The notes under the pieces were generated by a model. The model saw nothing but the letters and a program-made list of their open reading frames with translations. It made no database searches and was not told the origin of the DNA. Shown here in pieces: positions 23,954 through 33,795 of a stretch of 64,000 bases of DNA; positions within the stretch are counted from its first letter, which is position 1; each line of letters starts with the position of its first letter. The stretch comes from Yimella lutea (GTDB lineage: Bacteria > Actinomycetota > Actinomycetes > Actinomycetales > Dermatophilaceae), in NCBI RefSeq assembly GCF_006715095.1, contig NZ_VFMO01000001.1, positions 620,001 through 684,000 of the forward strand, given 5' to 3'. Both the position numbers and the translations under genes were made by a program.

Positions 23954-24793
23954 TCAAGGAGTGACGGCCATCGCGTCGAGCACCTGGCGTGCGACGTCCT
24001 CGTCGCCCTCGACGTGGTAGCGCAGATCCTCGGTGGCGATCCGGCCCGCGCCGCGTCGGGTGAACTCCTCGGTGGTCATGCGGATCGACGTCACATCGGC
24101 GCTCTCGTCATGTGAATCGCCGGAGAACAGTTCCTCACCGTACGGCTTGCCGTTCTCGTCCTCGATCACCCGGACGCCCGATCGCGCGTTCACCGGCCCG
24201 GTCGTCTCCACGATCACGGTCGTGCCGATCGGTAATCCCGCCTTCGCGGCCCGGATCGGCAGCGCTGCCATCAGCCGGCCAGTGAACAGAGCGGCCGCTG
24301 GGGTGTCGAGATTGCCCGGCCGGTTGAGCGCCTGGCGAATGTCCTGCTCGTGGCACCACATGTCGACGATGCGCAGCGACACCAGGTCGACCGGACGACG
24401 CGGCCCGACCGCGGTCTCGACGATCGTTTCGGGGTCGGCGAGCAACTGGTGCAGCGCAGCGACCCGCTGTGGGAACAGTTCCTGCCACTGCGCGACCACC
24501 TCGGGTCCGGGTGTTCCGCGACGCGCCTCGACGTGGGCTTCCATGAAGCGTCCGAAGTCGCTGCGCAGCCACGTGTAATCAGGCACCTCGACCTCGGGTG
24601 TCGGGCCGCCGTTGAAGATGTCCTCCAGCCCGACGACGTGCGAGAACTGGTCCTTCACCGTCCAGCCGGGGCACTGCGTCGGCTTGGTGAAGTCGTCCTC
24701 ATGGCAGGTGAATCCGAGGTCGAGGATCGCCTGTCCGGTGGCGGAGTAGGCCGCGATGAGCTCGGTCAGTTCGGTGGGGGCAGCCGGATGCAT
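23954..24793 (-). CDS. Maleylpyruvate isomerase-fold (mycothiol/DinB-like) protein
   Basis: A 279-residue protein with an N-terminal four-helix DinB/MDMPI domain (KPTQCPGWTVKDQFSHVVGL with the metal-ligand His, and VDMWCHEQDIRQAL with a second His/Glu set) and a C-terminal MDMPI_C-like domain. Members use mycothiol as thiol cofactor or act as Zn-dependent transferases; the substrate is unknown. The ATG at 24793 has a TAACCT hexamer 7 nt upstream and is divergent from the methyltransferase gene. Confidence 0.85.
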   Translation of the reverse strand: MHPAAPTELTELIAAYSATGQAILDLGFTCHEDDFTKPTQCPGWTVKDQFSHVVGLEDIFNGGPTPEVEVPDYTWLRSDFGRFMEAHVEARRGTPGPEVVAQWQELFPQRVAALHQLLADPETIVETAVGPRRPVDLVSLRIVDMWCHEQDIRQALNRPGNLDTPAAALFTGRLMAALPIRAAKAGLPIGTTVIVETTGPVNARSGVRVIEDENGKPYGEELFSGDSHDESADVTSIRMTTEEFTRRGAGRIATEDLRYHVEGDEDVARQVLDAMAVTP

Positions 24794-24800
24794 GTTCCCC

Positions 24801-24806
24801 AGGTTA
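24801..24806 (-). promoter_or_regulatory. Leaderless -10 element of MDMPI-type gene
   Basis: TAACCT (minus strand) ends 7 nt before the ATG at 24793. Confidence 0.45.
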
Positions 24807-24825
24807 GGGGTGTGAACCTGCGACG

Positions 24826-24831
24826 TACCCT
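24826..24831 (+). promoter_or_regulatory. Leaderless -10 element of methyltransferase gene
   Basis: TACCCT ends 6 nt before GTG 24838, which favours this start over the ATG two codons later. Confidence 0.45.
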
Positions 24832-24837
24832 GAACGG

Positions 24838-25548
24838 GTGGGCATGATCTCGAACGACGCGGCGTCGCTGGCGATCCAGTACGACACGACCGACCGACTC
24901 GCGACCAGGGCGTCGGTGTGGCGCGACACCCCGGACGGGCGCAACCCGACAAGGGCGGCGCTCGCCGCCGTCGTAGCGGCTGAACCTGCCGACTTCCTCG
25001 AGGTCGGTTGCGGGACGGGCGAATTCGCCGCGTCCGTAAGCGATGCTCTTTCGAACACTCATGTCGTCGCGACCGACCGTTCGCAGGTGATGGCGCTCGC
25101 CACCGCTCGACACGGCGTCCTGACCCAGGTCGCCGAGGCCGCGGATCTGCCGTTCGACGACGCGTCCTTCGATGTCGTGTACGCCGGTTGGATGCTCTAC
25201 CACGTGCCCGATCTGGACGCCGCGCTCAGGCAGGTGCGCCGGGTGCTTCGACCAGGCGGCGCTTTCGTCGCGGTCACGAACGGCGATGAGCACCTGGCAG
25301 ATCTGCTGACGCAGGCCGGGGGAGAGCCGCTCGTCACCGGCTTCAGCACCGAGAACGGGCGGGATGCCTTGAGCCGACATTTCGCGCACATCGACCAGGA
25401 GGACTTCGACACTCGTGCGGTGTTCGCCGACCATGTCGCCGCGCAGACGTACCTGGCCACCTTCCGACCCGACCTCGCCGAAGCTCTCCCGGCGTTCGAG
25501 GGCGAACGCTCCTGTCGTGGCGCCAGCACCGTGTTCGTCGCTCGATGA
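24838..25548 (+). CDS. Class I SAM-dependent methyltransferase
   Basis: A 236-residue Rossmann methyltransferase of the Methyltransf_11 type. Motif I is FLEVGCGTGEFAASV, the acidic end of strand 2 is VVATDRSQ, motif II is FDVVYAGWMLYHVPDLDAAL, and motif III is LRPGGAFVAVTNG. The substrate is unknown. Its stop overlaps the ATG of the CopD/CtaG gene (ATGA), so it belongs to the following operon. Confidence 0.88.
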   Translation: MGMISNDAASLAIQYDTTDRLATRASVWRDTPDGRNPTRAALAAVVAAEPADFLEVGCGTGEFAASVSDALSNTHVVATDRSQVMALATARHGVLTQVAEAADLPFDDASFDVVYAGWMLYHVPDLDAALRQVRRVLRPGGAFVAVTNGDEHLADLLTQAGGEPLVTGFSTENGRDALSRHFAHIDQEDFDTRAVFADHVAAQTYLATFRPDLAEALPAFEGERSCRGASTVFVAR

Positions 25549-27509
25549 CCCATCGCGTCCTTACCCCGTTCGCTGCTGCGGTCGCGCTGACCGTCTGCAC
25601 GATCGCCGTCCTCGCCGGTGGGGCTGCGAACCCGCTCGAACTCCTCGACCCCGGCCCGTTGGTGCGATGGGGGCTGCCGCTCACCCGCACCGTTCACGAC
25701 CTTGCCGCCGCGCTCACCATCGGTGCCCTGTTGCTCGGCGGCCTCCTTGTCCCGGAGACCACGAGTTCACGCCGGCGCGTCATCGCCGGGCGGGTCGCGG
25801 CCTGGAGTGCACTGGCCTGGGGTCTGGCCGGCGTCGCCCGGGCCGTGCTGGCGTACGGCGACGCTGCAGGTGTTCCGGTCGGCTCCGAGGGATTCTGGAC
25901 GGGCGCCTGGAAGTTCACCTGGGATCTCGAGGTGCTGCGCGCCCCGGCCATCACCGCCGTCGGCGCCCTGTCGGTCAGCGCCTGGTGCTTCCTCAATCCC
26001 CGCCGCAACGGACTCGCATGGGCCTTCTTCGGTGCTCTCCTCGCACTGTGGCCGCTCGCGCTCTCCGGCCACGCCGCCGGTAGCGCCGACCACGAGACCG
26101 GCGTCGACTCGCTCGCCGTCCACCTGCTGTCGGTGACGATCTGGGTCGGCGGGATCGCCGCGATCGCGGCGATGTGGAACACCCTCGGCAAATCAGCAAG
26201 CGTCGTTCTGCAACGGTTCTCGACCATCGCACTGTGGTGCTACGTCGGCGTCGCCGGGTCGGGGGTCCTGGCTGCACTCCTGCGGCTGCGCTCGCTGTCC
26301 GATCTCGGCAGTGCGTACGGCGTCCTGCTCCTGCTCAAGGTGGGTGCGCTGGTCGCACTCGGCGTCATCGGTGCCCGCCAGCGCTCAGCGGTCGTCGAGC
26401 GGCTGAAGAAGGACCCGCAGGACAAACCGGCCCGCTCGCTCGCCGTCCGGCTGGCGTCGGTCGAGGTGGTCATCATGGCCGTCGCGATCGGGTTGGCGAC
26501 AGCGCTCGCCCGTACTGCACCGCCGGTGGTCCAGGAGGAGTCCGCCGACCCCGTCGTCGCGCTGACCGGCTACCCGGCACCGCCGCAGATCAGCGCCGCC
26601 GAGATCTTCGGATCGTGGCGCACGCAGTGGCTGTTCACCTCGGTCGCCGTCGTCGCCGTCCTCGTCTACCTGCGCTGGGTGCGCCGCCTGCAGCAGCGCG
26701 GCGACAAGTGGCCGATCGACCGCACGATCTCCTGGTGTTTCGGCTGGGCGCTGTTCGTGTTCATGATCAGCGGCGGGCCCGGCATCTACGGACGCGTTAT
26801 GTTCTCGGCACACATGGCCGAACACATGATGCTGTCGATGGTCGTGCCGATCTTCCTGGTGCGCGGAGCCGGCGTCACGCTCGCACTGCGTGCGCTGCCC
26901 AAGCGCAATGACAAGACCCTCGGCCCGCGGGAACTGCTGCTCGCCTCGGTGCACTCCCGGGTGCTCAACGTCGTCGCAAACCCGGCCATCATCGCAACGA
27001 TCGTGCTCGGCACGCTGATTCTCTTCTATTACACCGGCTGGTTCGAGTTTGCGCTCACCACCCACACCGGGCACCTGACGATGATCATCCACTTCGTGCT
27101 GTCCGGTTACCTGTTCGCGTGGTCGCTGGTAGGCATCGACCCCGGGCCACGTAAGTGGCCGGCGCCGATCCGGTTGCTCGTCCTGTTGGTCACCGTCGCC
27201 TTCCACGCCTTCTTCGGCGTGGCCTTGATGACCGGCACCGACCTGCTCGCCGGCGACTTCTTCACCCGGGTCGGACTGTCCTACGTGCCCGACCCGCTGC
27301 TGGACCAGCAGCGCGCGGGTACCGTCGCCTGGGGTGTCGGTGAGGTGCCGACGCTGGTGCTGACGATGCTCATCGCGTTCGAGTGGTACCGCACCGACAG
27401 TCGGGATGCCGAGCGTCAGGAGCGCAAGGCCGAGCGGGACGGCGACTCCGACCTGAACGCCTACAACGACTACCTGGCCGGCCTGGGCCGGGGCCGAGGA
27501 GGCAGCTGA
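25545..27509 (+). CDS. CopD/CtaG fusion, copper and cytochrome oxidase assembly membrane protein
   Basis: A 654-residue multispanning protein. The first half (to about 320) is a CopD copper-resistance domain with helices and conserved His (RTVHDLAAALTIGALLLGGL, VHLLSVTIWVGGIAAIAAM). The second half is a caa3_CtaG-type domain, including FMISGGPGIYGRVMFSAHMA, EHMMLSMVVPIFLV and LSGYLFAWSLVGIDPGPRKW. Such fusions in actinobacteria are thought to supply copper to heme-copper oxidase. TGATG overlap with the next gene. Confidence 0.9.
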   Translation: MTHRVLTPFAAAVALTVCTIAVLAGGAANPLELLDPGPLVRWGLPLTRTVHDLAAALTIGALLLGGLLVPETTSSRRRVIAGRVAAWSALAWGLAGVARAVLAYGDAAGVPVGSEGFWTGAWKFTWDLEVLRAPAITAVGALSVSAWCFLNPRRNGLAWAFFGALLALWPLALSGHAAGSADHETGVDSLAVHLLSVTIWVGGIAAIAAMWNTLGKSASVVLQRFSTIALWCYVGVAGSGVLAALLRLRSLSDLGSAYGVLLLLKVGALVALGVIGARQRSAVVERLKKDPQDKPARSLAVRLASVEVVIMAVAIGLATALARTAPPVVQEESADPVVALTGYPAPPQISAAEIFGSWRTQWLFTSVAVVAVLVYLRWVRRLQQRGDKWPIDRTISWCFGWALFVFMISGGPGIYGRVMFSAHMAEHMMLSMVVPIFLVRGAGVTLALRALPKRNDKTLGPRELLLASVHSRVLNVVANPAIIATIVLGTLILFYYTGWFEFALTTHTGHLTMIIHFVLSGYLFAWSLVGIDPGPRKWPAPIRLLVLLVTVAFHAFFGVALMTGTDLLAGDFFTRVGLSYVPDPLLDQQRAGTVAWGVGEVPTLVLTMLIAFEWYRTDSRDAERQERKAERDGDSDLNAYNDYLAGLGRGRGGS

Positions 27510-28303
27510 TGAAGGTAGCGCTGATCCAGTTGGCGTACGACGACAACGAGCCGAACGCCGAGCGGATCGATCGCGTGGTCGACCTCGTCGAGAAGCAGCG
27601 TGGACACGATCTGGTCATGCTGCCCGAACTCTGGTCGGCCGGCGGTTTCGACTACCGGGCGTGGTCAGGCGCAGCCCAGGCGACGGACGGCGTTGTCGCA
27701 CAGCGGCTCTCGGACGCAGCGCGCTCGATCGGCGCGTACCTGCACGGGGGGTCCATCGTCGAGCGTCCGGCGGACGGCTCGACCGGTGCCGAGGGCAAAG
27801 ACCTGTGGAACACGTCGCTGATCTTCGGCCGCGACGGGCGGACCCTCGCGACCTACCGCAAGATCCACCGCTTCGGGTTCGCCGGCGGCGAGCCGAAGCT
27901 GATGGAGGCGGGAGAGGACCTGGTGACCGTGGAGATCGACGGCACCAGGGCCGGCCTCAGCACCTGCTACGACCTGCGCTTCCCCGAGCTGTACCGGCAG
28001 TACGGCGACCGCGACGTCGAACTGTCGTTGATTCCGGCGGCGTGGCCGATGGCGCGGGTCGAGCATTGGCGAGTCCTGTTGCGCGCCAGGGCGATCGAGA
28101 ACCAGACCTTCGTGCTGGCCTGCAACACAGCGGGCACCCACGCCAAGACCGAGATGGGCGGACACTCGGCAGTCATCGACCCCAACGGCGTTGTGCTGGC
28201 CGAAGCGGGGGAGGGTGAAGAGGTGCTCCGAGCAGAGATCGACCCCTCGCTCGTCGCCCAGCAGCGCGAGTCCTTCCCGGTTCTGCGGGACCGTCGCCTG
28301 TGA
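27509..28303 (+). CDS. Carbon-nitrogen hydrolase (nitrilase superfamily)
   Basis: A 264-residue omega-amidase-like enzyme with the Glu-Lys-Cys triad: Glu40 in MLPELWSAG, Lys118 in TYRKIHRFGF and Cys153 in GLSTCYDLRFPELYR. It resembles the YafV/Nit-type deaminated-glutathione or omega-amide hydrolases (branch 9/10) rather than a true nitrilase. The ATG overlaps the CopD/CtaG stop. Confidence 0.88.
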   Translation: MKVALIQLAYDDNEPNAERIDRVVDLVEKQRGHDLVMLPELWSAGGFDYRAWSGAAQATDGVVAQRLSDAARSIGAYLHGGSIVERPADGSTGAEGKDLWNTSLIFGRDGRTLATYRKIHRFGFAGGEPKLMEAGEDLVTVEIDGTRAGLSTCYDLRFPELYRQYGDRDVELSLIPAAWPMARVEHWRVLLRARAIENQTFVLACNTAGTHAKTEMGGHSAVIDPNGVVLAEAGEGEEVLRAEIDPSLVAQQRESFPVLRDRRL

Positions 28304-28390
28304 GCAGTCGCGCGGCCAGCCTGTCGCCATGCTGATCGACCGCCTCCGGGCCGGCCACGTCCTGAGTGCTCTCGGTGCGAGACTGGCGAC

Positions 28391-30202
28391 ATGGTCGACC
28401 GGTTGCGTGCCCCTGAACTTCGAGGCCGGCGGTGGCTGAACACCGGCGGCGAGGAACTCTCTCTCGTCGGTCTGCGCGGCCGAATCGTCGTTCTGGACTT
28501 CTGGACCTTCTGTTGCGTGAACTGCCTGCACGTCCTGGACGAACTGCGTCCGCTCGAGCAGGAGTTCGCCGACTCGCTGGTGATCATCGGCGTGCACTCG
28601 CCCAAGTTCGAACACGAAGGGCGACCTGAAGCCGTCGAGGCCGCCGTCGAGCGGTACGCCGTCCATCACCCGGTGCTCGATGATCCCGACCTGGTGACGT
28701 GGGATGCGTACACGGCTCGTGCCTGGCCGACGCTGGTCGTCATCGACCCGGAGGGCTACATCGTCGGACAGATGTCGGGTGAGGGTCATGGACCGGGCAT
28801 CGCCTCGCTGGTCCGTGAACTGATCGGCGAGCACAGCGCGAGGGGCACTCTGCGGCAAGGAGATTCACCGTACGTCCCGCCGAGCTCGGACTCGACGCAG
28901 TTCAGGTTCCCGGGGAAGGCCGTCCCGCTGGGCGACGGCGGCTTCGTCGTCAGCGACACCGCGCACCACCAGATCGTGCTCCTGGAATCGGACCTGCGGA
29001 CCGAACGGGCACGATTCGGTGGGCCGGAGGTCTTCGAAGAACCGCAGGGCGTCTGTGTGCTCCCATCGGACGCGGCCGAACGGCTCGGCTACGACCTGCT
29101 GGTCGCGGACACGGTGAACCACCGAATTGCCTCGATCCGGTTGTCCGACGGGCGGATTCGCACTGAGGCGGGTACGGGTGAGCAGCTGCGTGAGCGTTCC
29201 GGAGGCGGTGCTGCGCACAAGCAGCCGCTGTCCTCGCCGTGGGACATCGTCTGGTGGCTCGACCGCGCGGTGATCGAGATGGCCGGTACCCATCAGCTGT
29301 GGGCGTTGCACCTCGCGACCGAACCTGAGAACAACACGGTCGCGGTCCTGGCCGGGACGAGCGCCGAAGGCCTGCGTGACGGTGCGGCGGACGAAGCGTG
29401 GCTCGCGCAACCGTCCGGCCTGGCTGTGAGTGCATCCGGCGACCGGGTCTGGATCGTCGACTCCGAGACGTCTGCGCTTCGTTCGATCGTGGTCGACGAC
29501 AACGGTTTCCGTCTCGAGACGCACATCGGGGAGGGCCTGTTCGACTTCGGGTTCGTGGACGGTGTTCGTTCGCAGGCGCGCATGCAACACCCGCTCGGCG
29601 TCGCCGAGGCGGCGGACGGCACCGTGCTGGTCGCCGATACCTACAACGGCGCGATCCGCCGGTTCGACCCTGTGACGCAGGTGCTGAGCACGGCGCTCAC
29701 CGGGCTGAGCGAACCCAGCGACGTGCTGCCTCTGGACGACGGTCTGATCGTCGTCGAGTCGTCGGCCCATCGCGTCGATCGGATGCGTCTGCCGGCAACC
29801 GCTGCGGCCGAGGGCGGCGCCGGACGAGTGCGTCGGTCTGCGACGCAGATCGCGCCGGGCGCAGTCGAACTCGTCGTGCATTTCGAGCCGCCGGCCGGGC
29901 AGAAACTGGACGACCGGTACGGCGATCCGACGATGCTGATGGTGTCCTCGACCCCGGATTCGCTGATCCGGTCCGGCGGTGGTCGGGCAACCGGTCTCGC
30001 CCGTGCGCTCGATCTCGACAGTTCCGTCGGGGACGGTGTGCTGCACATCAGCGTGCGCGCCGCGGCGTGCGACGCATCCGGGCCCGACGGGGAGGTGCCC
30101 GAGCACGCCGCTTGTCACCTGTACCAACAGGACTGGGGTATTCCGGTGCGGTTGGAGGCCGGTGCGGACGCGGTGCTCGACCTGCACCTGCGCGGGGTCT
30201 GA
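28391..30202 (+). CDS. Thioredoxin-like/NHL-repeat protein (NHLRC2 type)
   Basis: A 603-residue protein. Residues 25-165 form a thioredoxin-like domain with a CVNC active site (Cys42-Cys45 in FWTFCCVNCLHVLDELRP). Residues 175-480 are NHL beta-propeller blades (for example FVVSDTAHHQIVLLE, LLVADTVNHRIASIRL, VLVADTYNGAIRRFDP). A C-terminal beta domain has a late Cys pair. The layout is that of NHLRC2, whose bacterial homologues are probably redox or scaffold proteins; no function is established. A weak gagactgg run precedes the ATG. Confidence 0.88.
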   Translation: MVDRLRAPELRGRRWLNTGGEELSLVGLRGRIVVLDFWTFCCVNCLHVLDELRPLEQEFADSLVIIGVHSPKFEHEGRPEAVEAAVERYAVHHPVLDDPDLVTWDAYTARAWPTLVVIDPEGYIVGQMSGEGHGPGIASLVRELIGEHSARGTLRQGDSPYVPPSSDSTQFRFPGKAVPLGDGGFVVSDTAHHQIVLLESDLRTERARFGGPEVFEEPQGVCVLPSDAAERLGYDLLVADTVNHRIASIRLSDGRIRTEAGTGEQLRERSGGGAAHKQPLSSPWDIVWWLDRAVIEMAGTHQLWALHLATEPENNTVAVLAGTSAEGLRDGAADEAWLAQPSGLAVSASGDRVWIVDSETSALRSIVVDDNGFRLETHIGEGLFDFGFVDGVRSQARMQHPLGVAEAADGTVLVADTYNGAIRRFDPVTQVLSTALTGLSEPSDVLPLDDGLIVVESSAHRVDRMRLPATAAAEGGAGRVRRSATQIAPGAVELVVHFEPPAGQKLDDRYGDPTMLMVSSTPDSLIRSGGGRATGLARALDLDSSVGDGVLHISVRAAACDASGPDGEVPEHAACHLYQQDWGIPVRLEAGADAVLDLHLRGV

Positions 30203-30250
30203 TCGTGACTTCGAACGCTCGCCCGGTCGGGCGGGATGACAGCACGCACA

Positions 30251-30256
30251 TAGACT
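30251..30256 (+). promoter_or_regulatory. Leaderless -10 element of pta
   Basis: TAGACT ends 7 nt before the pta ATG; no Shine-Dalgarno. Confidence 0.5.
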
Positions 30257-30263
30257 CAGGGGC

Positions 30264-32354
30264 ATGGCTCGAAGCGTCTTCGTGACCTCCGCCGAGGGAC
30301 AGGCAGGCAAGTCCACCGTCGCCCTCGGACTCCTTCAATTGCTGGCCCGCGAGGCCGGCTCGGTCGGGATCTTCCGACCCGTGACCGCGACCCTCGGCGA
30401 GCGTGACCCGATCGTCGAACTGATGCTCACCCAGGCCGGTGGCCACCAGTCCTACGAGTCGGCCATCGGCGTCGGGTACGAGGAGACGCACGGCGATGAG
30501 GAGGAGGCGCTGACCCGGATCGTCGAACGCTTTCACGCCCTCGGCGCCGAGCATGACGTCGTTCTCGTGCTGGGTAGCGACTTCCACGACGTGTCCCCGG
30601 GAGCGGAGGCGTCGTTCAACGCGATGATCGCCGCGAATCTGGGCACACCGGTCGTGCTGGTGGTGCCGGCGTTCGCCCGGTCGGCGGTCGATGTCGTGAC
30701 TGCCGCCGAACTCGCCGTCGAGGAACTGCGCACGCGGCACGCCAATCCCGTTGCGGTCGTGGTCAACCGGGCCGACGATGCACGTGCGGGCGACATCCGC
30801 AACCGCTTCGAGACGTCCAAGCGGCTGGACGGCTTGGCACTAGCCGGCATCCTGCCGGAGAACCCCCTGCTGGACGCCCCGACCGTCGGCGACCTGATGA
30901 ACGCGTGTCGCGGCGACCTCGTCCAGGGCAACTCGGAGTGGCTGCACCGCGAGGCCCAGGGCTTCCTTGTGGCCGCGATGTCGATGCCGAACGTGCTCAC
31001 CAGACTCGTCGACGACGTCACCGTCATCGCTCCCGGCGACCGCTACGACATCCTTCCCGGCCTCGTCCTGGCCCACCAGTCGGGCACGTTCCCGGCGCTG
31101 TCGTCGATCGTTCTCACCGGCGGATACACGCCCCCGTCCAGCGTCATCCAGTTGATCGAGGGTGCGCACCTCGAACTCCCGATCATCGTCACCGAACTCG
31201 ACACCTTCGAGACGACCGCGGTGCTGTCGCGGGTGACGGGGCGCATGCGTCCCGAAGCGAAGGCGAAGGTCGAGGCGGCCCTGCGTAACTTCGCCGATCA
31301 CGCCGACGCGCAGACCCTGCTGGAATGCATGAACCTGGGCACCAGCGCAGCGGTCACCCCCTTGATGTTCGGCCACCGGCTGATGGATCGCGCACGCGCG
31401 CAGCGCATGCACATCGTTTTGCCGGAGGGAGACGATCCCCGCGTTCTCGAAGCGGCGGACGCGGTATTGCGGCGTGGCATCGCCGACCTGACGATCCTCG
31501 GCGACGAGCTGAAGATTCGCTCGCTCGCATCGTCCATCGGTGCCGATCTCAGCGGCGCGAACCTGCTGTCCCCCAACGACCCTCGCCTGGTCGAGGAGTT
31601 CGCCACCGAGTACGCGCGGCTGCGGGCGCACAAGAACATCTCGATCGAGCAGGCTCGCGAGACGGTGACGGACGTGTCTTACTTCGGCACCATGATGGTG
31701 CACCTCGGCAAGGCCGACGGCATGGTCAGCGGCGCCGCGCACACGACGGCACACACCATCAAGCCGTCCTTCGAGATCATCAAGACGGTGCCGGGCACGA
31801 ACGTCGTCTCCAGTGTGTTCCTGATGTGCCTTGCCGACGAGGTGCTGGTCTACGGCGACTGCGCAGTCAATCCCGACCCGACCGCCGAACAGCTCGCCGA
31901 CATCGCGATCTCCTCCGCACGCACCGCACAACAGTTCGACATCGCGCCGCGCGTGGCGATGCTGTCGTACAGCACCGGAAGCTCCGGTCACGGCGCCGAC
32001 GTGGACAAGGTGCGGCAGGCGACCGCGCTGGTCCACGAGCGTGAACCCGAGCTGCTGGTCGAGGGCCCGATCCAGTACGACGCGGCGGTCGAGCCCTCCG
32101 TCGCGAAGTCGAAGATGCCCGACTCCCCGGTCGCCGGTCAGGCCAGCGTGCTGATCTTCCCCGACCTCAATACCGGCAACAACACCTACAAGGCTGTCCA
32201 ACGCAGCGCCGGTGCGATCGCGATCGGTCCGGTGTTGCAGGGCCTGAACAAGCCGGTCAACGACCTGTCCCGCGGCGCGCTGGTCGACGACATCATCAAC
32301 ACGGTGGCGATCACCGCCATCCAGGCACAGTCACTGCAGCAGGGGATCTCATGA
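30264..32354 (+). CDS. pta: Phosphate acetyltransferase
   Basis: Converts acetyl-CoA and phosphate to acetyl phosphate. The 696-residue long form has an N-terminal P-loop domain of the dethiobiotin-synthetase type (VFVTSAEGQAGKSTVALGLL), a central DRTGG domain (about 215-330) and a C-terminal PTA_PTB catalytic domain (from about 370, with PEGDDPRVLEAADAVLRRGI and SYFGTMMVHLGKADGMVSGA). In enterobacteria the N-terminal domains carry allosteric control. It is followed by ackA with an ATGA overlap. Confidence 0.96.
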   Translation: MARSVFVTSAEGQAGKSTVALGLLQLLAREAGSVGIFRPVTATLGERDPIVELMLTQAGGHQSYESAIGVGYEETHGDEEEALTRIVERFHALGAEHDVVLVLGSDFHDVSPGAEASFNAMIAANLGTPVVLVVPAFARSAVDVVTAAELAVEELRTRHANPVAVVVNRADDARAGDIRNRFETSKRLDGLALAGILPENPLLDAPTVGDLMNACRGDLVQGNSEWLHREAQGFLVAAMSMPNVLTRLVDDVTVIAPGDRYDILPGLVLAHQSGTFPALSSIVLTGGYTPPSSVIQLIEGAHLELPIIVTELDTFETTAVLSRVTGRMRPEAKAKVEAALRNFADHADAQTLLECMNLGTSAAVTPLMFGHRLMDRARAQRMHIVLPEGDDPRVLEAADAVLRRGIADLTILGDELKIRSLASSIGADLSGANLLSPNDPRLVEEFATEYARLRAHKNISIEQARETVTDVSYFGTMMVHLGKADGMVSGAAHTTAHTIKPSFEIIKTVPGTNVVSSVFLMCLADEVLVYGDCAVNPDPTAEQLADIAISSARTAQQFDIAPRVAMLSYSTGSSGHGADVDKVRQATALVHEREPELLVEGPIQYDAAVEPSVAKSKMPDSPVAGQASVLIFPDLNTGNNTYKAVQRSAGAIAIGPVLQGLNKPVNDLSRGALVDDIINTVAITAIQAQSLQQGIS

Positions 32355-33535
32355 GCAACGTTCTCGTCATCAACGCCGGCTCGTCGTCGCTGAAGTACCA
32401 ACTGGTCGACCCCGAGACCGGCGAGGCGTCGGCGAAGGGACTCATCGAGCGGGTCGGTACCGACAAGGGACATCTCAAGCACGAATCCGGTGACCGCAAG
32501 GACGAGCGGGACGTCGAGGTGCCCCACCATTCGGCCGCGGTGACGGTCATGCAGGACGCGATGGAACGGGGTGGCACACCGCTCACCCCCGACTCGGTGA
32601 TCGCGGTCGGTCACCGCGTCGTCCACGGTGGACGCAACTTCACCGAACCGACGCTCATCGACGACGGTGTGGAGTCCGAGATCGATCGTGTCGCAGTACT
32701 TGCTCCGCTGCACAACCCCGCGGGACTGGCTGGAATCCGCAGTGCCCGCAAGGCTTTTCCCGACCTGCCGCACGTCGCAGTGTTCGACACGGCCTTCTTC
32801 TCCGAATTGCCGGCCGCCGCCGCGACGTACGCCATCGACCGTGATCTCGCGCGTGAGCACGCGATTCGCCGGTACGGCTTCCACGGCACCTCGCACGAAT
32901 ACGTCTCGCAGCAGGTGTCCTCGCTGCTGGGTCGCGACGACCTGAAACAGATCGTGTTGCACCTCGGTAATGGCGCGAGCATCTCGGCGGTCGATTCCGG
33001 CCGTGCCGTCGAGACCTCAATGGGTCTGACCCCCCTAGAGGGTCTTGTGATGGGTACCCGAAGTGGTGACCTCGACCCGGGAATCCTGTTGCACCTCAGT
33101 CGCGTTGCAGACCTTGACGCACAGGGGCTCGACGACCTACTGAACAAGAAGTCCGGCATCTACGGCCTCGGCGGTCACCGCGACTTCCGCGACCTGGCGC
33201 AGGCGAAGGACGACGGGGACGAGGCCGCGACGCTGGCGTTCGACGTCTACGTCCACCGTCTGGTGAAGTACGTGGGTGCCTATGCCGCGGTGCTCGGTGG
33301 CTTGGACGCCATCACCTTCACCGCCGGTGTCGGTGAGAACTCGCCCACGATCAGGGCTGCTGCGCTGGAGCAACTCGGCTTCCTCGGAGTGCGGCTGGAC
33401 GAGCAGAAGAACAGTTCACGTGATGGTGGCGCCCGCAGGATCGATGACGGCGCCGGTCGAGTCGCGGTTCTGGTGGTGCCCACGAACGAGGAATGGGCCA
33501 TCGCACGACACGCAGCCGAGGTCGCCGTCCGCTGA
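32351..33535 (+). CDS. ackA: Acetate kinase
   Basis: Makes ATP and acetate from acetyl phosphate (reversible). A 394-residue ASKHA-fold kinase with VLVINAGSSSLKYQLVD (phosphate 1), AVGHRVVHGG, FDTAFFSELP, RRYGFHGTSHEYVS, LHLGNGASISAV (phosphate 2) and FTAGVGENS (adenosine). Full length. The start overlaps pta, so the Pta-AckA pathway is one transcript. A long gap with palindromic repeats follows. Confidence 0.97.
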   Translation: MSNVLVINAGSSSLKYQLVDPETGEASAKGLIERVGTDKGHLKHESGDRKDERDVEVPHHSAAVTVMQDAMERGGTPLTPDSVIAVGHRVVHGGRNFTEPTLIDDGVESEIDRVAVLAPLHNPAGLAGIRSARKAFPDLPHVAVFDTAFFSELPAAAATYAIDRDLAREHAIRRYGFHGTSHEYVSQQVSSLLGRDDLKQIVLHLGNGASISAVDSGRAVETSMGLTPLEGLVMGTRSGDLDPGILLHLSRVADLDAQGLDDLLNKKSGIYGLGGHRDFRDLAQAKDDGDEAATLAFDVYVHRLVKYVGAYAAVLGGLDAITFTAGVGENSPTIRAAALEQLGFLGVRLDEQKNSSRDGGARRIDDGAGRVAVLVVPTNEEWAIARHAAEVAVR

Positions 33536-33564
33536 CCGAACTCACATCTACTCGCCCGGACTCA

Positions 33565-33717
33565 CAGCTGTTGCGTGCGCGGCGCGAAACGTCGACTTGT
33601 TTCGAGCCGAGCGCGCAACAGTTGCGCACTCGGGGTCGGGGTCGCGTCGATGAGCAGAAGCCGTCGCCCCGAAAAACAGCGCTGGCCGCGACGGGCTATC
33701 CGACGTCGCGACCAGCG
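33565..33717. repeat. Two large palindromes after ackA
   Basis: Arms 33565-33589 and 33600-33624 (cagctgttgcgtgcgcggcg with its imperfect complement, about 20 of 25 pairs) form one big hairpin. A second, 33680-33692 with 33705-33717, has 13-bp arms. They occupy most of the 342-bp gap between ackA and the acyl-CoA dehydrogenase terminator; no gene is seen in it. Confidence 0.65.
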
Positions 33718-33795
33718 GTGTCAGATGAATCTATCCCACGCCGCCACGAAACGGGTGCACGACGCCAACTGTGTTGATAGTGGAGACACCGAGAA

